Below the pieces are notes generated by a model, which was not told where the DNA came from, ran no database searches, and worked only from the letters and a program-made list of their open reading frames with translations. A stretch of DNA of 64,000 nucleotides from Hyphomicrobiales bacterium (lineage in GTDB: Bacteria > Pseudomonadota > Alphaproteobacteria > Rhizobiales > Phreatobacteraceae). A program made the translations under genes and the position numbers. Where the stretch lies: positions 248,001 through 312,000 of the forward strand of contig JAFKKV010000010.1 in NCBI GenBank assembly GCA_017304475.1, in the 5' to 3' direction. This document shows positions 7,500 to 16,401 of the stretch, in pieces (positions within the stretch are counted from its first letter, which is position 1; each line of letters opens with the position of its first letter).

Positions 7500-8693
7500 A
7501 TGCTCGACGCGACCGGTTCCGAGGGCGTTCGCAGCGCACCGACGCTCGCTGCCCGCATGAAGACCGTCGCGGCGATCGCCGCGGAGGCTGCCGACCAGGT
7601 CGACCGCGACGCCCGCTTCCCGCGCGAGGCGGTCGAAGCGATGCGCGCCCAGCGCCTGCTCGGCATCATGGTGCCCCGCGACTGCGGCGGCGAGGGCGCC
7701 GATTTCGGCCAGATCGCCGAGCTCTGCACCCTTCTCGGCGCCGCCTGCTCGGCCGCCGGCATGGTTTTCGCCATGCACCAGATCAAGACGGCGAGCCTGG
7801 TCCACCACGGTGGCGCCAGTGCCTGGCATCGCGACTTCATGACCCGGCTGGCACGCGACCAATTGCTGCTCGCCTCTTCCACCTCGGAAGGCGGCATCGG
7901 CGGCGACCTGCGCAACTCGGTCTGCTCGGTCGTGCCCGACGGCGACCACGTCACGCTGGAGAAGGACGCCATCGTCATCTCCTATGCGCTGGATGCCGAC
8001 GCCATTCTCGCCACCGCCCGGCGTGCGCCCGATGCCGCCTCCTCCGACCAGGTCCTGCTGGTCATCGAACGGGCCCAGGCCGATCTCCAGCAGACCTCGA
8101 CCTGGGATACGCTCGGCATGCGCGGCACCACCTCGCACGGCTTCAAGCTGAAGGCGCGGGTGCCGGCCGCCCAGGTTTTCCCCAAGCCCTTCGCCGAGAT
8201 CGCCGCGCAGAGCATGCTGGCGAGCTCTCACCTGTTCTGGTCCGGCCTCTGGTTCGGCATCGCCGCCGGCGCCCTCAGCAAGGCGCAGGCCTTCGTGCGC
8301 GCCGCGGCCCGCAAGGCGCCGACCGTGGCGCCGCCCGGCGCCGTCAGGCTCGCCGCCGCGGCCGCCGAACTGGCGAGCCTGAAGGCACTGGTGCGCGACG
8401 GCATCGCGCGCTTCGAGCATGCCCGCCACCACGACGACGAGCTGAACTCCATGGCCTTTGCCATCGCCATGAACGCGGTCAAGGTGCAGGCCTCGGAGAA
8501 GGCGGTCGGCATCGTTCAGCAGGCCCTGACCATTATCGGCATCCAGGGCTACAAGAACGACACGCCTTTCGCGGTCGGCCGCCATTTGCGCGACATCCTG
8601 TCGGCGCCGCTGATGATCGCCAATGACCGCATCATGGCGAACACCTCGACCATGTTGCTGATGTCTCGGCTCGATGCCGACCTGGAGGGTTGA
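7500..8693 (+). CDS. Acyl-CoA dehydrogenase-like flavoprotein
   Basis: A 397-residue protein with the acyl-CoA dehydrogenase fold in order: N-terminal helical domain ([26 protein letters not shown]), beta domain with the FAD-contacting [13 protein letters not shown] and [15 protein letters not shown] motifs, and C-terminal helical domain with [10 protein letters not shown]. The C terminus reads [12 protein letters not shown] where classical enzymes have a YEGT-type segment bearing the catalytic Glu, so ordinary acyl-CoA beta-oxidation is doubtful. The ATG at 7500 is preferred over a TTG at 7494. Prolyl-carrier-protein oxidases such as PltE and RedW are precedents for this fold acting on carrier-bound amino acids; that role here is inferred. 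Confidence 0.88.
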   Translation: MLDATGSEGVRSAPTLAARMKTVAAIAAEAADQVDRDARFPREAVEAMRAQRLLGIMVPRDCGGEGADFGQIAELCTLLGAACSAAGMVFAMHQIKTASLVHHGGASAWHRDFMTRLARDQLLLASSTSEGGIGGDLRNSVCSVVPDGDHVTLEKDAIVISYALDADAILATARRAPDAASSDQVLLVIERAQADLQQTSTWDTLGMRGTTSHGFKLKARVPAAQVFPKPFAEIAAQSMLASSHLFWSGLWFGIAAGALSKAQAFVRAAARKAPTVAPPGAVRLAAAAAELASLKALVRDGIARFEHARHHDDELNSMAFAIAMNAVKVQASEKAVGIVQQALTIIGIQGYKNDTPFAVGRHLRDILSAPLMIANDRIMANTSTMLLMSRLDADLEG

Positions 8694-8695
8694 AA

Positions 8696-9604
8696 ATGCT
8701 GGCCGCGACCGGATTTCTCGACGAACTCTTCGACAAGGGCCTGCTGATCGAAACCGGCGTCGACGGCATTTACGGCCGCTCCGGCCTGTTCGAGGAGATC
8801 GGCGACCGGTTCCAGGACCTGGTCACCCGTTATGCCGGCACGGACAATGCCGAGGTCGTGCGCTTTCCGCCCGCCATGAGCCGGGCGGTGTTCGAGCGTT
8901 CCGGCTACATGAAGAGCTTCCCGCAGCTCGCCGGCACCATTCATTGCTTCCACGGCGACGGCGCCGCCCATCTCGATCTCCTGCAGACCATCGAGACCAA
9001 GGGCGACTGGACCAAGGGACAGACGGCGAGCGAGGTCGTGCTGACGCCGGCGGCCTGCTATCCGCTCTATCCGACCGCTGCCAAGCGCGGCCCGCTGCCG
9101 GCCGAGGGCCGGCTCTTCGACCTTCTGTCCTATTGCTTCCGCCACGAGCCCTCGCGCGACCCGGCACGCCAGCAGATGTTCCGCATGCGTGAATTCGTCC
9201 GCATGGGCACGCCGGACCAGGTGACCTCGTTCCGTGCCGACTGGCTCGATCGCGGCCAGAAACTGATCGCCGATATCGGCCTGCCCTTCGCGGTCGACGT
9301 CGCCAATGATCCCTTCTTCGGCCGCACCGGCAAGATGCTGGCGGTCAATCAGCGTGACCAGCGGCTGAAATTCGAGCTCCTGATCCCGATCGAGAGCGAG
9401 GCCAATCCGACCGCCTGCCTCAGCTTCAACTATCACCAGGACCATTTCGGCAAGACCTTCGGGCTGGAGACCGCCGGCCCCGAGACCGCCCATACGGCCT
9501 GCGTCGGCTTCGGCCACGAGCGGGTCATCCTGGCGCTGCTGAAGCACCACGGCACCGACGTCAAGACGTGGCCGGCGGGCGTGCGCAAAGCTCTCTGGGG
9601 CTGA
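8696..9604 (+). CDS. Amino acid--[acyl-carrier-protein] ligase (class II aaRS homologue)
   Basis: A 302-residue homologue of the catalytic domain of atypical, zinc-dependent seryl-tRNA synthetases, without a tRNA-binding domain. Motif 2 is seen as YCFRHE and FRMREF (residues 146-167) and motif 3 as [12 protein letters not shown] (271-282). Cys121, Glu166 and Cys269 are placed as the Cys/Glu/Cys zinc ligands of this family. Characterised Bradyrhizobium and Agrobacterium members activate glycine or alanine with ATP and load it on the phosphopantetheine of a carrier protein instead of tRNA; their biological purpose is not known. The carrier protein is two genes upstream and neighbours are 2 bases apart on each side. 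Amino acid choice cannot be read here. Confidence 0.9.
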   Translation: MLAATGFLDELFDKGLLIETGVDGIYGRSGLFEEIGDRFQDLVTRYAGTDNAEVVRFPPAMSRAVFERSGYMKSFPQLAGTIHCFHGDGAAHLDLLQTIETKGDWTKGQTASEVVLTPAACYPLYPTAAKRGPLPAEGRLFDLLSYCFRHEPSRDPARQQMFRMREFVRMGTPDQVTSFRADWLDRGQKLIADIGLPFAVDVANDPFFGRTGKMLAVNQRDQRLKFELLIPIESEANPTACLSFNYHQDHFGKTFGLETAGPETAHTACVGFGHERVILALLKHHGTDVKTWPAGVRKALWG

Positions 9605-9606
9605 CC

Positions 9607-10623
9607 ATGGCGCCGGTCTTCCCCTCGCTCGAGCCCGGGACCTATGCGCGGCATCCGCTGCATGATCCGGCCAATCACTGGCCGGAGACCAATTGCCATA
9701 CCGACCTGTTCGTCGAGATCCTGCATACGCTCGGCCGCGAACCGGTGGCCGGCCTCGGCATGACCCTGGCGCAGGATTTCGAGGGCGACCAGTTCACCTT
9801 CTTCAAGATGGCGACCGCCGATCTCGAGACCCTGTTCGGCCTGGATGTCCAGGAACTCTCGATCTTCCGGCCGTTGGTCGACCATATCGACGAGCAGCTG
9901 GCCCGCGGCCGGCTCGTGCTGATCGAAGTCGACGCTCATTACCTGCCCGACACGCGCGGCGTCACCTACAAGACCGACCATTCCAAGACGACCATCGCGG
10001 TGAACCGGTTCGAGCGGGCGCCGGCCAGGCTCGGCTATTTCCACAATGCCGGCTATTTCGAAGCCGAGGGCGCCGATGTCGAGGCCATGTTCGGCTTCGG
10101 GTCCGTGCCTCAGCCGGTGCTTCCGCCCTATGTCGAATTCGTCAAGGTGATCGGCCCCGGCCTGACCGGCGCAGCCTTGCGCGACGCCGCGGTCCAGCGG
10201 CTTGCCGGCCATTGGGCCCGGCGCCCGGCGACCAATCCGATCGATGCCTATCGCGCGGCGCTGCCGCGGGATCTCGCGCGGCTCGCAACCGAACCGCCCT
10301 GCTCGTTCCACCCCTATGCCTTCAACACGGCGCGCCAGTTCGGCGCCAATATCGCGCTGGCCGGCGCCCATCTCGGCTGGCTCGCCGGCACCGGCATTGC
10401 CGGCTTGAGCGAGGCGATCGATCTCTGCGAGCGCATGACCACGGCCGCCAAGACCTTCCAGTTCCTGCTGGCGCGGGCGCTTGCCCGCAAGCGTTTCGAC
10501 GGGCTCGATCCGGCGCTGGAGACGCTTGCCCGCGATTACGACCGGCTGATCGACGAAATCTCCAAGGTCTTCCGCTTCGCCGCCTCCCCCGAGACCCGGG
10601 CACCGGTCCGAGCGGCATCCTAG
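9607..10623 (+). CDS. DUF1839 family protein
   Basis: A 338-residue protein recognised as DUF1839. Features are NHWPETNCHTDLFVEIL near the N terminus, DFEGDQFTFFK, an acidic DAHYLPDTRGVTYKTDHSK segment (about residues 112-130) that looks like a possible active or ligand site with Asp, His and Lys, and a helical C-terminal half from FHPYAFNTARQFGAN. No signal peptide or membrane segment is seen, so it is probably cytosolic. It starts two bases after the ligase stop. No biochemical function is known; its place suggests it receives or transfers the carrier-bound aminoacyl product. Confidence 0.8.
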   Translation: MAPVFPSLEPGTYARHPLHDPANHWPETNCHTDLFVEILHTLGREPVAGLGMTLAQDFEGDQFTFFKMATADLETLFGLDVQELSIFRPLVDHIDEQLARGRLVLIEVDAHYLPDTRGVTYKTDHSKTTIAVNRFERAPARLGYFHNAGYFEAEGADVEAMFGFGSVPQPVLPPYVEFVKVIGPGLTGAALRDAAVQRLAGHWARRPATNPIDAYRAALPRDLARLATEPPCSFHPYAFNTARQFGANIALAGAHLGWLAGTGIAGLSEAIDLCERMTTAAKTFQFLLARALARKRFDGLDPALETLARDYDRLIDEISKVFRFAASPETRAPVRAAS

Positions 10624-10630
10624 GTCCGGC

Positions 10631-13111
10631 ATGGCTGTTGTTCGCGGCATATCCGGCGATGAGAGCGCCGCGCTGGAGACCGGCTGGGTGATGGCGCTCA
10701 GCGCACCCGATGCGGCCGCAACGCCGGACGAGGCCGCGCTCCTGCCCGACTGGCTGCCTGCGATCGTGCCGGGAACGGCGGCCGAAGCCCTGCGCGCCGC
10801 CGGCCGCTGGTCGCTCGACACCCCCGGCGTCCCTGGCAAGCCCGGCAGCCTCGACGATCACGACATCTGGTACCGCACTTCCATTACCGCCAGCGGCCCG
10901 CAGACCCTGCGCTTCGAAGGCCTCGCGACGCTCGCCGAGGTGTTTCTCGACGGCCTGAGCGTGCTGACTTCGGCATCGATGTTTCTCAGCCATGACGTCG
11001 ACTTTACCGGCACCGGCCGGCACGAGCTGGCGATCCGTTTCAAGGCGCTGAACCCGGCGCTGGCCGCCGCCAAGGGTCCCCGCCCCCGCTGGCGGCCGAT
11101 GATGATCACGCCCGGAACCCTGCGCCTCATCCGCACCACCGCGCTCGGCCATATGCCCGGCTGGGCGCCGCCGGTCGCCCCCATCGGCCCCTGGCGTGCC
11201 GTCACCTGCATCGCACGGCGCGCGCCGTTCCGGATCACCGCGCTCGACCTCGTGCCGCGGCTCGAAGGCACGCGCGGCGTTCTCGACATCGTCATCGGCT
11301 TCGATCGCGCCGTCGCGGCGCCGGTCGAACTCACCTGCGCCGGTGCCAGCCTGGTGCTCGACCGCACCGCGCCGGACCGCTTCTCCGGCCGCCTCGGGCT
11401 CGACGGTATCGCGCCCTGGTGGCCCCACACCCATGGCACGCCCGCGCTGCACGACGCCGCCATCCGGGTCGGCGACACCGGCGTCGCCCTTGGCCGCGTC
11501 GGCTTCCGTTCGCTCGAATGCGATCGCGGACCCGACGGCCGGGGCTTCGCGCTGATCGTCAATGGTGAGCGGCTGTTCTGCCGCGGCGCCTCCTGGATGC
11601 CGCCCGATCCGGTCACGCCCGGCACCGGCGATCCGCTGCCGCTCCTGACCCTGGCCCGCGACGCCGGCATGAACATGCTGCGCATCTCCGGCACCACCGT
11701 CCCCGCGTCGCAGGCTTTTCAAGACGCCTGCGACGCCCTCGGCATCCTGGTCTGGCACGACCTGCCCTTTGCCAATTTCGACTATCCGGCGGCCGATCCC
11801 GCTTTCGACGGCCTGGTCGAGGCCGAGGCACGCCAATGGCTCGGCCGCATCCAGGCGTCGCCCTCGGCCGCGATCGTCTGCGGCGGCAGCGAAATCGCGC
11901 AGCAGGCCGTCATGCTCGGCCTCACCCCGGCACAGGCGGCCAATCCGCTGTTCGACGAATTGTTCCCCAAGCTCACCGCGGAGCTTGCCGGCCAGTCCAT
12001 CTACGTGCCCCACACGCCCTGGGGCGGCCCCCTGCCATTCACCGCCAATGAAGGGGTGACCCATTATTTCGGCGTCGGGGCCTATTGCCGGCCGATCGAG
12101 GATGCCCGCCGCGCCGACGTCCGTTTTGCCTCGGAATGTCTCGCCTTCGCCAATCTGCCGAGCCCGGCGCGGCTGCGCGCCTCGGCGGTCAAGGCGCCCG
12201 ACGATCCCGGCTGGAAAGCCGGCGTGCCGCGCGATGCCGGCGCCGACTGGGATTTCGAGGATACCCGCGACCACTATGTCGGCCTCGTCTCGGGGCGCAA
12301 TCCCGCCCTGCTGCGCGCCGACGAGCCCGAGCGCTATCTCGACATCGGCCGGGCCGCGCCCGCCGAGGTGATGGAGGCCGTCTTCGCCGAATGGCGGCGG
12401 CCGGGCTCGCATTGCGCCGGCGGGCTCGTCTGGTTCCTGAACGATCTCGCGCCGGGCGCGGGCTGGGGCGTCATCGATGCCGCCGGCGAGCCGAAATCGA
12501 CCTATTTCGCGCTGAAGCGAGCGTTCCGTCCGGTTCATGTCGGGCTGACCGACGAAGGCCTCAACGGCTTCGGCATCCACCTGGTCAACGAGACCGAGAC
12601 CGCCCGCGATCTGACGCTCCGGCTTGCCTGCTATGGCGAAGCCGTGCACCCGCTCGTCAAGGCCGAGATGGCGCTGACCCTCGCGCCCCGCAGCGCGACG
12701 AGCCTCGCCAGCGACGCGCTGATCGGCCGCTTCTTCGACATCACCCACGCCTATCGCTTCGGGCCGCCGGCTCATGACGCAACCGTCGCGCGCCTTGTCG
12801 ACGCGGCCGGCATGATCGTCGCGGAAGCCGTCCACATCCTGCCCGGCCGGGCCGTGACACCCCGCGACATCGGCCTCAAGGCCGAGCACGTCCTGCACCC
12901 CGATGGGCCGGCGCTCCGGCTCTCGACCGAGCGTTTCGCCCGTTTCGTCACCATCGACGACGACCATTTCCAGGCCGGCGACCAGGGCTTTTGCCTGGTT
13001 CCCGGCGAAAGCCGGCTGATCCAACTGATCGCCGGCCGCGTAGAGGCTGGACCACGAGGGCGCATCCGCGCCCTGAACAGCCATGCCGTCGCCTATGGGG
13101 ACGCTTCATGA
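10631..13111 (+). CDS. GH2 beta-mannosidase-like protein
   Basis: An 826-residue protein laid out like family GH2 mannosidases: sugar-binding jelly roll (DIWYRTSI, FEGLATLAEVFLDG) at residues 60-200, Ig-like domains, then a TIM barrel from FCRGASWMPPDP (about 315). The acid/base region reads CGGSE instead of the usual GNNE, keeping the Glu; the nucleophile region is FASECLAF, matching the SExG-type Glu. A late GGLVWFLNDLAPGAGWGVID block matches the family's WQLND segment. No signal peptide is visible, so it probably acts in the cytosol, unusual for a catabolic glycosidase. It starts 7 bases after DUF1839 and overlaps the next gene by 4. A synthetic or transfer role in polysaccharide assembly is possible. 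Confidence 0.8.
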   Translation: MAVVRGISGDESAALETGWVMALSAPDAAATPDEAALLPDWLPAIVPGTAAEALRAAGRWSLDTPGVPGKPGSLDDHDIWYRTSITASGPQTLRFEGLATLAEVFLDGLSVLTSASMFLSHDVDFTGTGRHELAIRFKALNPALAAAKGPRPRWRPMMITPGTLRLIRTTALGHMPGWAPPVAPIGPWRAVTCIARRAPFRITALDLVPRLEGTRGVLDIVIGFDRAVAAPVELTCAGASLVLDRTAPDRFSGRLGLDGIAPWWPHTHGTPALHDAAIRVGDTGVALGRVGFRSLECDRGPDGRGFALIVNGERLFCRGASWMPPDPVTPGTGDPLPLLTLARDAGMNMLRISGTTVPASQAFQDACDALGILVWHDLPFANFDYPAADPAFDGLVEAEARQWLGRIQASPSAAIVCGGSEIAQQAVMLGLTPAQAANPLFDELFPKLTAELAGQSIYVPHTPWGGPLPFTANEGVTHYFGVGAYCRPIEDARRADVRFASECLAFANLPSPARLRASAVKAPDDPGWKAGVPRDAGADWDFEDTRDHYVGLVSGRNPALLRADEPERYLDIGRAAPAEVMEAVFAEWRRPGSHCAGGLVWFLNDLAPGAGWGVIDAAGEPKSTYFALKRAFRPVHVGLTDEGLNGFGIHLVNETETARDLTLRLACYGEAVHPLVKAEMALTLAPRSATSLASDALIGRFFDITHAYRFGPPAHDATVARLVDAAGMIVAEAVHILPGRAVTPRDIGLKAEHVLHPDGPALRLSTERFARFVTIDDDHFQAGDQGFCLVPGESRLIQLIAGRVEAGPRGRIRALNSHAVAYGDAS

Positions 13112-14859
13112 TCCCCGTGAGTTTCGACGGCGTGATGGCCAAGATCCACCCTGCGCGCGGGACGTCGGTCTCGGGGCTCGGCGTCGTGATCGTGCCGCCC
13201 CATGGCCTGGAAGCGCTGGCAGCGACCAAGAGCCTGCGTCTGCTCGCCGAGGCCATCGCGGCGGCCGGCCATGCCTGCCTGCGCTTCGACCTGCCCGGCA
13301 CCGGCGACTCGCTCGGCAGCGATGCCGATCCGGATCGCATCGAGGCCTGGACCCACAGCATCGCCGCCGCGGCGAAGGCTCTGTCGGCCCAGACCGGGAC
13401 GACCGGCACCGTCGTTGTCGGACTGCGCCTCGGTGCCCTGCTGGCGGTGCGCGCCGCCCCGGCCATTGGCGATCTCGCCGGTCTCGTGCTGCTCGACCCG
13501 GTCATGCGCGGTCGCGGCTATGCCCGCGAACTCACCGTCACGGCCCGCGCCGTCGCCGAAGGCGCGCGCCTCGACCCCGATGCGACGTCGACACCCGAGG
13601 GCGTGCTCGTCGGCGGTTTTCTGACCAGCACCGCGACGCTGGAGGCCTTGCGCGCGCTCGATATCGCCAAGTTGCCCGAACCGGCCGTGCCCGCACTCGT
13701 GCTGCGCCGCAAGGGCGCATTGGATGCGGGCGCCCTCACCACGTCCTGGACCGCGGCTCCGGTCACCTTGGAGGAGGCCGCCGGCCTGGACGGCATAGCG
13801 CTTAGCCCGACCATGGCGGTGACGCCGCTCGCCGCCTTCGATCGTGTCGTCGCCTGGATCGAGACACTGGGCGATCGCGGCACGGCGACAGCCGGCGCGC
13901 CGGCGCCGGCCAGGCTCGTGGGCAGCGATTTCGTCGAGGAGGCCTCGACCTTCGGTCCGGGAGGTCGGCTGTTCGGCGTCATGTGCCGGCCGACCACGGC
14001 ACCGGCCTCCGGTCCCGTGCTGCTGATCGTCAATGCCGGGCGCAATTCCCATGTCGGCTGGGCGCGGGGCGGCGTCGGCCTCGCCCGCCGCCTGGCGGCC
14101 CAGGGCATCGCCTCGTTCCGCATGGATCTCGGTGGCGTCGGCGACGGCGCCGACCGGCCCGATGCGCCCGATACGATCGGCGCGGTGCTCTACAATCCCG
14201 CGCTCGCCCCCGACGTCACCGCCGCCATCGACCTGCTCGACGCCGGCGGCTACCGGTCGATCGCCATGATGGGCGGCTGCAGCGGCGCCCATCTCGCGCT
14301 TCACAGCGCGGCCGCCGACGAACGCATCGGCGGCGTGGTCCTGGTCAATATCCAGCGCTTCGTCTGGCGCGAAGGCGAAACGGTCGAGCAGGCGATCGCC
14401 TCCAGCTATGCGATCGCGTCCAGCTATGTCGCCAAGCTCTGGGACCGACGCGCCTGGACCAAGCTGCTGACCGGCGAACGGCCCCTGCTGCCCCTGGCGA
14501 TCGAGCTGACCAAGCGGCTGGCGGCCCGCGCGCGCGGCTTCATTCCCTCCGCGGAAACCCGGGCAGCCCGGGGCCTCATGGAGACGCTCCACCGGCGCTC
14601 CGTGCCGGTCGACATCCTGTTCAGCGAGGACGATGCCGGCCTCGAGGAACTGGCGCGCCATTTCGGCGCGCGTGGCCGGTGGCTCGGCCGCATGTCCGAG
14701 GTCCGGCTGAACTTCATCGCCGAGACCGATCACGACCTGACCCCCGCCGCCGCCAGGGACGCGCTTTTCGTCCATACCCTGGCCGCGGCCAAGACCTGGA
14801 AAGCCGCGGCGACGGCGATATCCCTCGGCCAGGCCGAGAGCGGCACGGCTCCTGCTTAG
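13108..14859 (+). CDS. Tandem alpha/beta hydrolase, exosortase-A-associated-like fusion
   Basis: A 583-residue protein of two consecutive alpha/beta hydrolase domains. Domain 1 (about 1-265) has RFDLPGTGDSLG and GLRLGALLA, where Arg107 occupies the nucleophile place, so it is probably not a hydrolase by the normal mechanism. Domain 2 (about 270-583) has RMDLGGVGDG and GGCSGAHLAL, where Cys391 sits in the nucleophile position, plus an acidic FSEDDAG and a late His in TDHDLTP, so a triad looks intact. These two patterns match the separate hydrolases 2 and 1 of exosortase A/exopolysaccharide loci. It overlaps the GH2 gene by ATGA. A thioesterase or acyltransferase acting on the carrier-bound group is plausible but unproven. 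Confidence 0.78.
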   Translation: MIPVSFDGVMAKIHPARGTSVSGLGVVIVPPHGLEALAATKSLRLLAEAIAAAGHACLRFDLPGTGDSLGSDADPDRIEAWTHSIAAAAKALSAQTGTTGTVVVGLRLGALLAVRAAPAIGDLAGLVLLDPVMRGRGYARELTVTARAVAEGARLDPDATSTPEGVLVGGFLTSTATLEALRALDIAKLPEPAVPALVLRRKGALDAGALTTSWTAAPVTLEEAAGLDGIALSPTMAVTPLAAFDRVVAWIETLGDRGTATAGAPAPARLVGSDFVEEASTFGPGGRLFGVMCRPTTAPASGPVLLIVNAGRNSHVGWARGGVGLARRLAAQGIASFRMDLGGVGDGADRPDAPDTIGAVLYNPALAPDVTAAIDLLDAGGYRSIAMMGGCSGAHLALHSAAADERIGGVVLVNIQRFVWREGETVEQAIASSYAIASSYVAKLWDRRAWTKLLTGERPLLPLAIELTKRLAARARGFIPSAETRAARGLMETLHRRSVPVDILFSEDDAGLEELARHFGARGRWLGRMSEVRLNFIAETDHDLTPAAARDALFVHTLAAAKTWKAAATAISLGQAESGTAPA

Positions 14860-14880
14860 CGTTACGTCAATCTAACCGAG

Positions 14881-14897
14881 CGTCCCAGTCCGGGACG
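14881..14897. promoter_or_regulatory. Short inverted repeat before the polysaccharide operon
   Basis: CGTCCC and GGGACG form a 6-bp stem around AGTCC in the 96-base gap between the hydrolase and the sugar-phosphate transferase genes. There is no T run, so it is more likely a regulatory site or weak pause than a terminator. Confidence 0.25.
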
Positions 14898-14955
14898 GTG
14901 CCCAGGGCGCCGTTGTCGGAACGGGACGGCCGACGAACGCGCGAGAACCTGGACC

Positions 14956-16401
14956 ATGACATTGAAGGATCTGGATCTGCCCGTCGGCGTCATCGCCCGA
15001 CGTGGGCGTGGCGGCTACGCCTGGACCCGCCTGACGCTGATGGTGGCGACCGCCGCCGCCGACTGGATGGTCATCGCCGGCACCTCCTACATGGTATCGC
15101 TCGTCTACAATCGCCTCAGCAGCGGCGACTGGTGGACGGTCAAGGCCCAGATCGACCTGGCTTTGCTGGTGTCCAGCCTGTTCGTCATGTTGAACGTGGT
15201 CCGCGGGCAATATCAGCTCAGCCACTATGTCGCGCCGGGGCGCTCGATCGGTACGCCCCTGACGCTCTGGGGCGCCACTTTCGTCACTTTGATGGCCTTC
15301 GCCTTCGCCACCAAGACCAGCGACGGCTTCTCCCGTGCCGCTGTCATCGCCACCTTCGTCACCGGCTTTCCGCTGGTCCTGCTCACCCGGCACGCCGCCG
15401 GCCGGCTGATGACCATCGGCTCGAAGATCGGCATGATCCCGGCCCGGCGCGTCATGCTGGTCGGCCGCGAAGTCGACGTGACCGCCTTCGCCATGCGCTA
15501 CCAGCCTTGGAATGCCGGCATGCACATCGCCGGTACGGGTCTGCTGGCTGCCGACGCGACGACCGAGCCCGGCCGCGGCGATATCGCCCGCATCGTCGCC
15601 CAGGCGCGTGAGATGTCTCTCGACGACGTGCTGATCATCGTGCCCTGGTCCCAAACCGAGACGATCGACGGCCTGATCGACGCCTTCATGCGCATTCCCG
15701 TGGCGATCCATCTCGGCCCCGAGCGCATCTTCGACCGGTTCGACCAGATCAAGATCGCCAAGACCGGCGGCATCGCCAGCCTGCAGCTCGGCCGTCCGCC
15801 GCTGTCCGCCGGCGAGATCATGGCCAAGCGGCTTCTGGATATCGGGCTCGCCTCCTTCGCCCTGTTCCTGTTCACGCCGGTCCTGCTGCTGATCGGGCTC
15901 GCGATCCGGCTCGACAGCCCCGGACCTGCCCTGTTCCGGCAGCGCCGGCTCGGCTTCAACCAGCGCGCCTTCTCCATCGTCAAGTTCCGCACCATGACCG
16001 TCGCCGACGACGGCGACACCGTGCGCCAGGCCACGCGCGACGACCAGCGGATCACCCGCATCGGCCGCTTCCTCCGGCGCTGGAACCTGGATGAGCTGCC
16101 GCAACTGCTCAACGTGCTGTCCGGCCAGATGTCGCTTGTCGGCCCGCGCCCGCACGCCATCGCCCACGATCGCCACTACGACAACCACATCGCGCTCTAT
16201 GCCCGTCGCCACAACGTCAAGCCGGGGATTACCGGCTGGGCCCAGGTTCACGGACTGCGCGGCGAGACCGACACCGTCGAGAAGATGCAGGCCAGGGTCG
16301 AGCACGACCTCTATTACATCGACCATTGGTCGGTGCTGCTCGACCTCGAAATCATGGCCCGCACCGTCTTCTCCCGGAAGGCTTATGACAACGCCTTCTG
16401 A
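14956..16401 (+). CDS. Undecaprenyl-phosphate sugar phosphotransferase (WcaJ/ExoY type)
   Basis: A 481-residue polyisoprenyl-phosphate hexose-1-phosphate transferase that starts polysaccharide repeat synthesis at the inner membrane. The N-terminal half has four to five membrane segments and a CoA-binding-like domain (RRVMLVGREVDV). The C-terminal catalytic domain begins AKRLLDIGLASFALFLF and contains RLGFNQRAFSIVKFRTM, RRWNLDELPQLLNVLSG, SLVGPRPHA and KPGITGWAQVHGLRGE, all signature blocks. It begins the exopolysaccharide locus; the next gene overlaps its 3' end. The sugar (glucose or galactose) cannot be told from the sequence. Confidence 0.93.
   Translation: MTLKDLDLPVGVIARRGRGGYAWTRLTLMVATAAADWMVIAGTSYMVSLVYNRLSSGDWWTVKAQIDLALLVSSLFVMLNVVRGQYQLSHYVAPGRSIGTPLTLWGATFVTLMAFAFATKTSDGFSRAAVIATFVTGFPLVLLTRHAAGRLMTIGSKIGMIPARRVMLVGREVDVTAFAMRYQPWNAGMHIAGTGLLAADATTEPGRGDIARIVAQAREMSLDDVLIIVPWSQTETIDGLIDAFMRIPVAIHLGPERIFDRFDQIKIAKTGGIASLQLGRPPLSAGEIMAKRLLDIGLASFALFLFTPVLLLIGLAIRLDSPGPALFRQRRLGFNQRAFSIVKFRTMTVADDGDTVRQATRDDQRITRIGRFLRRWNLDELPQLLNVLSGQMSLVGPRPHAIAHDRHYDNHIALYARRHNVKPGITGWAQVHGLRGETDTVEKMQARVEHDLYYIDHWSVLLDLEIMARTVFSRKAYDNAF

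Noticed and set aside
10322..13084. 920-codon open frame on minus opposite the GH2 gene
   Set aside because: It has low-complexity Gly/Arg/Ala content with no recognisable domain, and the plus frame holds the GH2 motifs and operon coupling.
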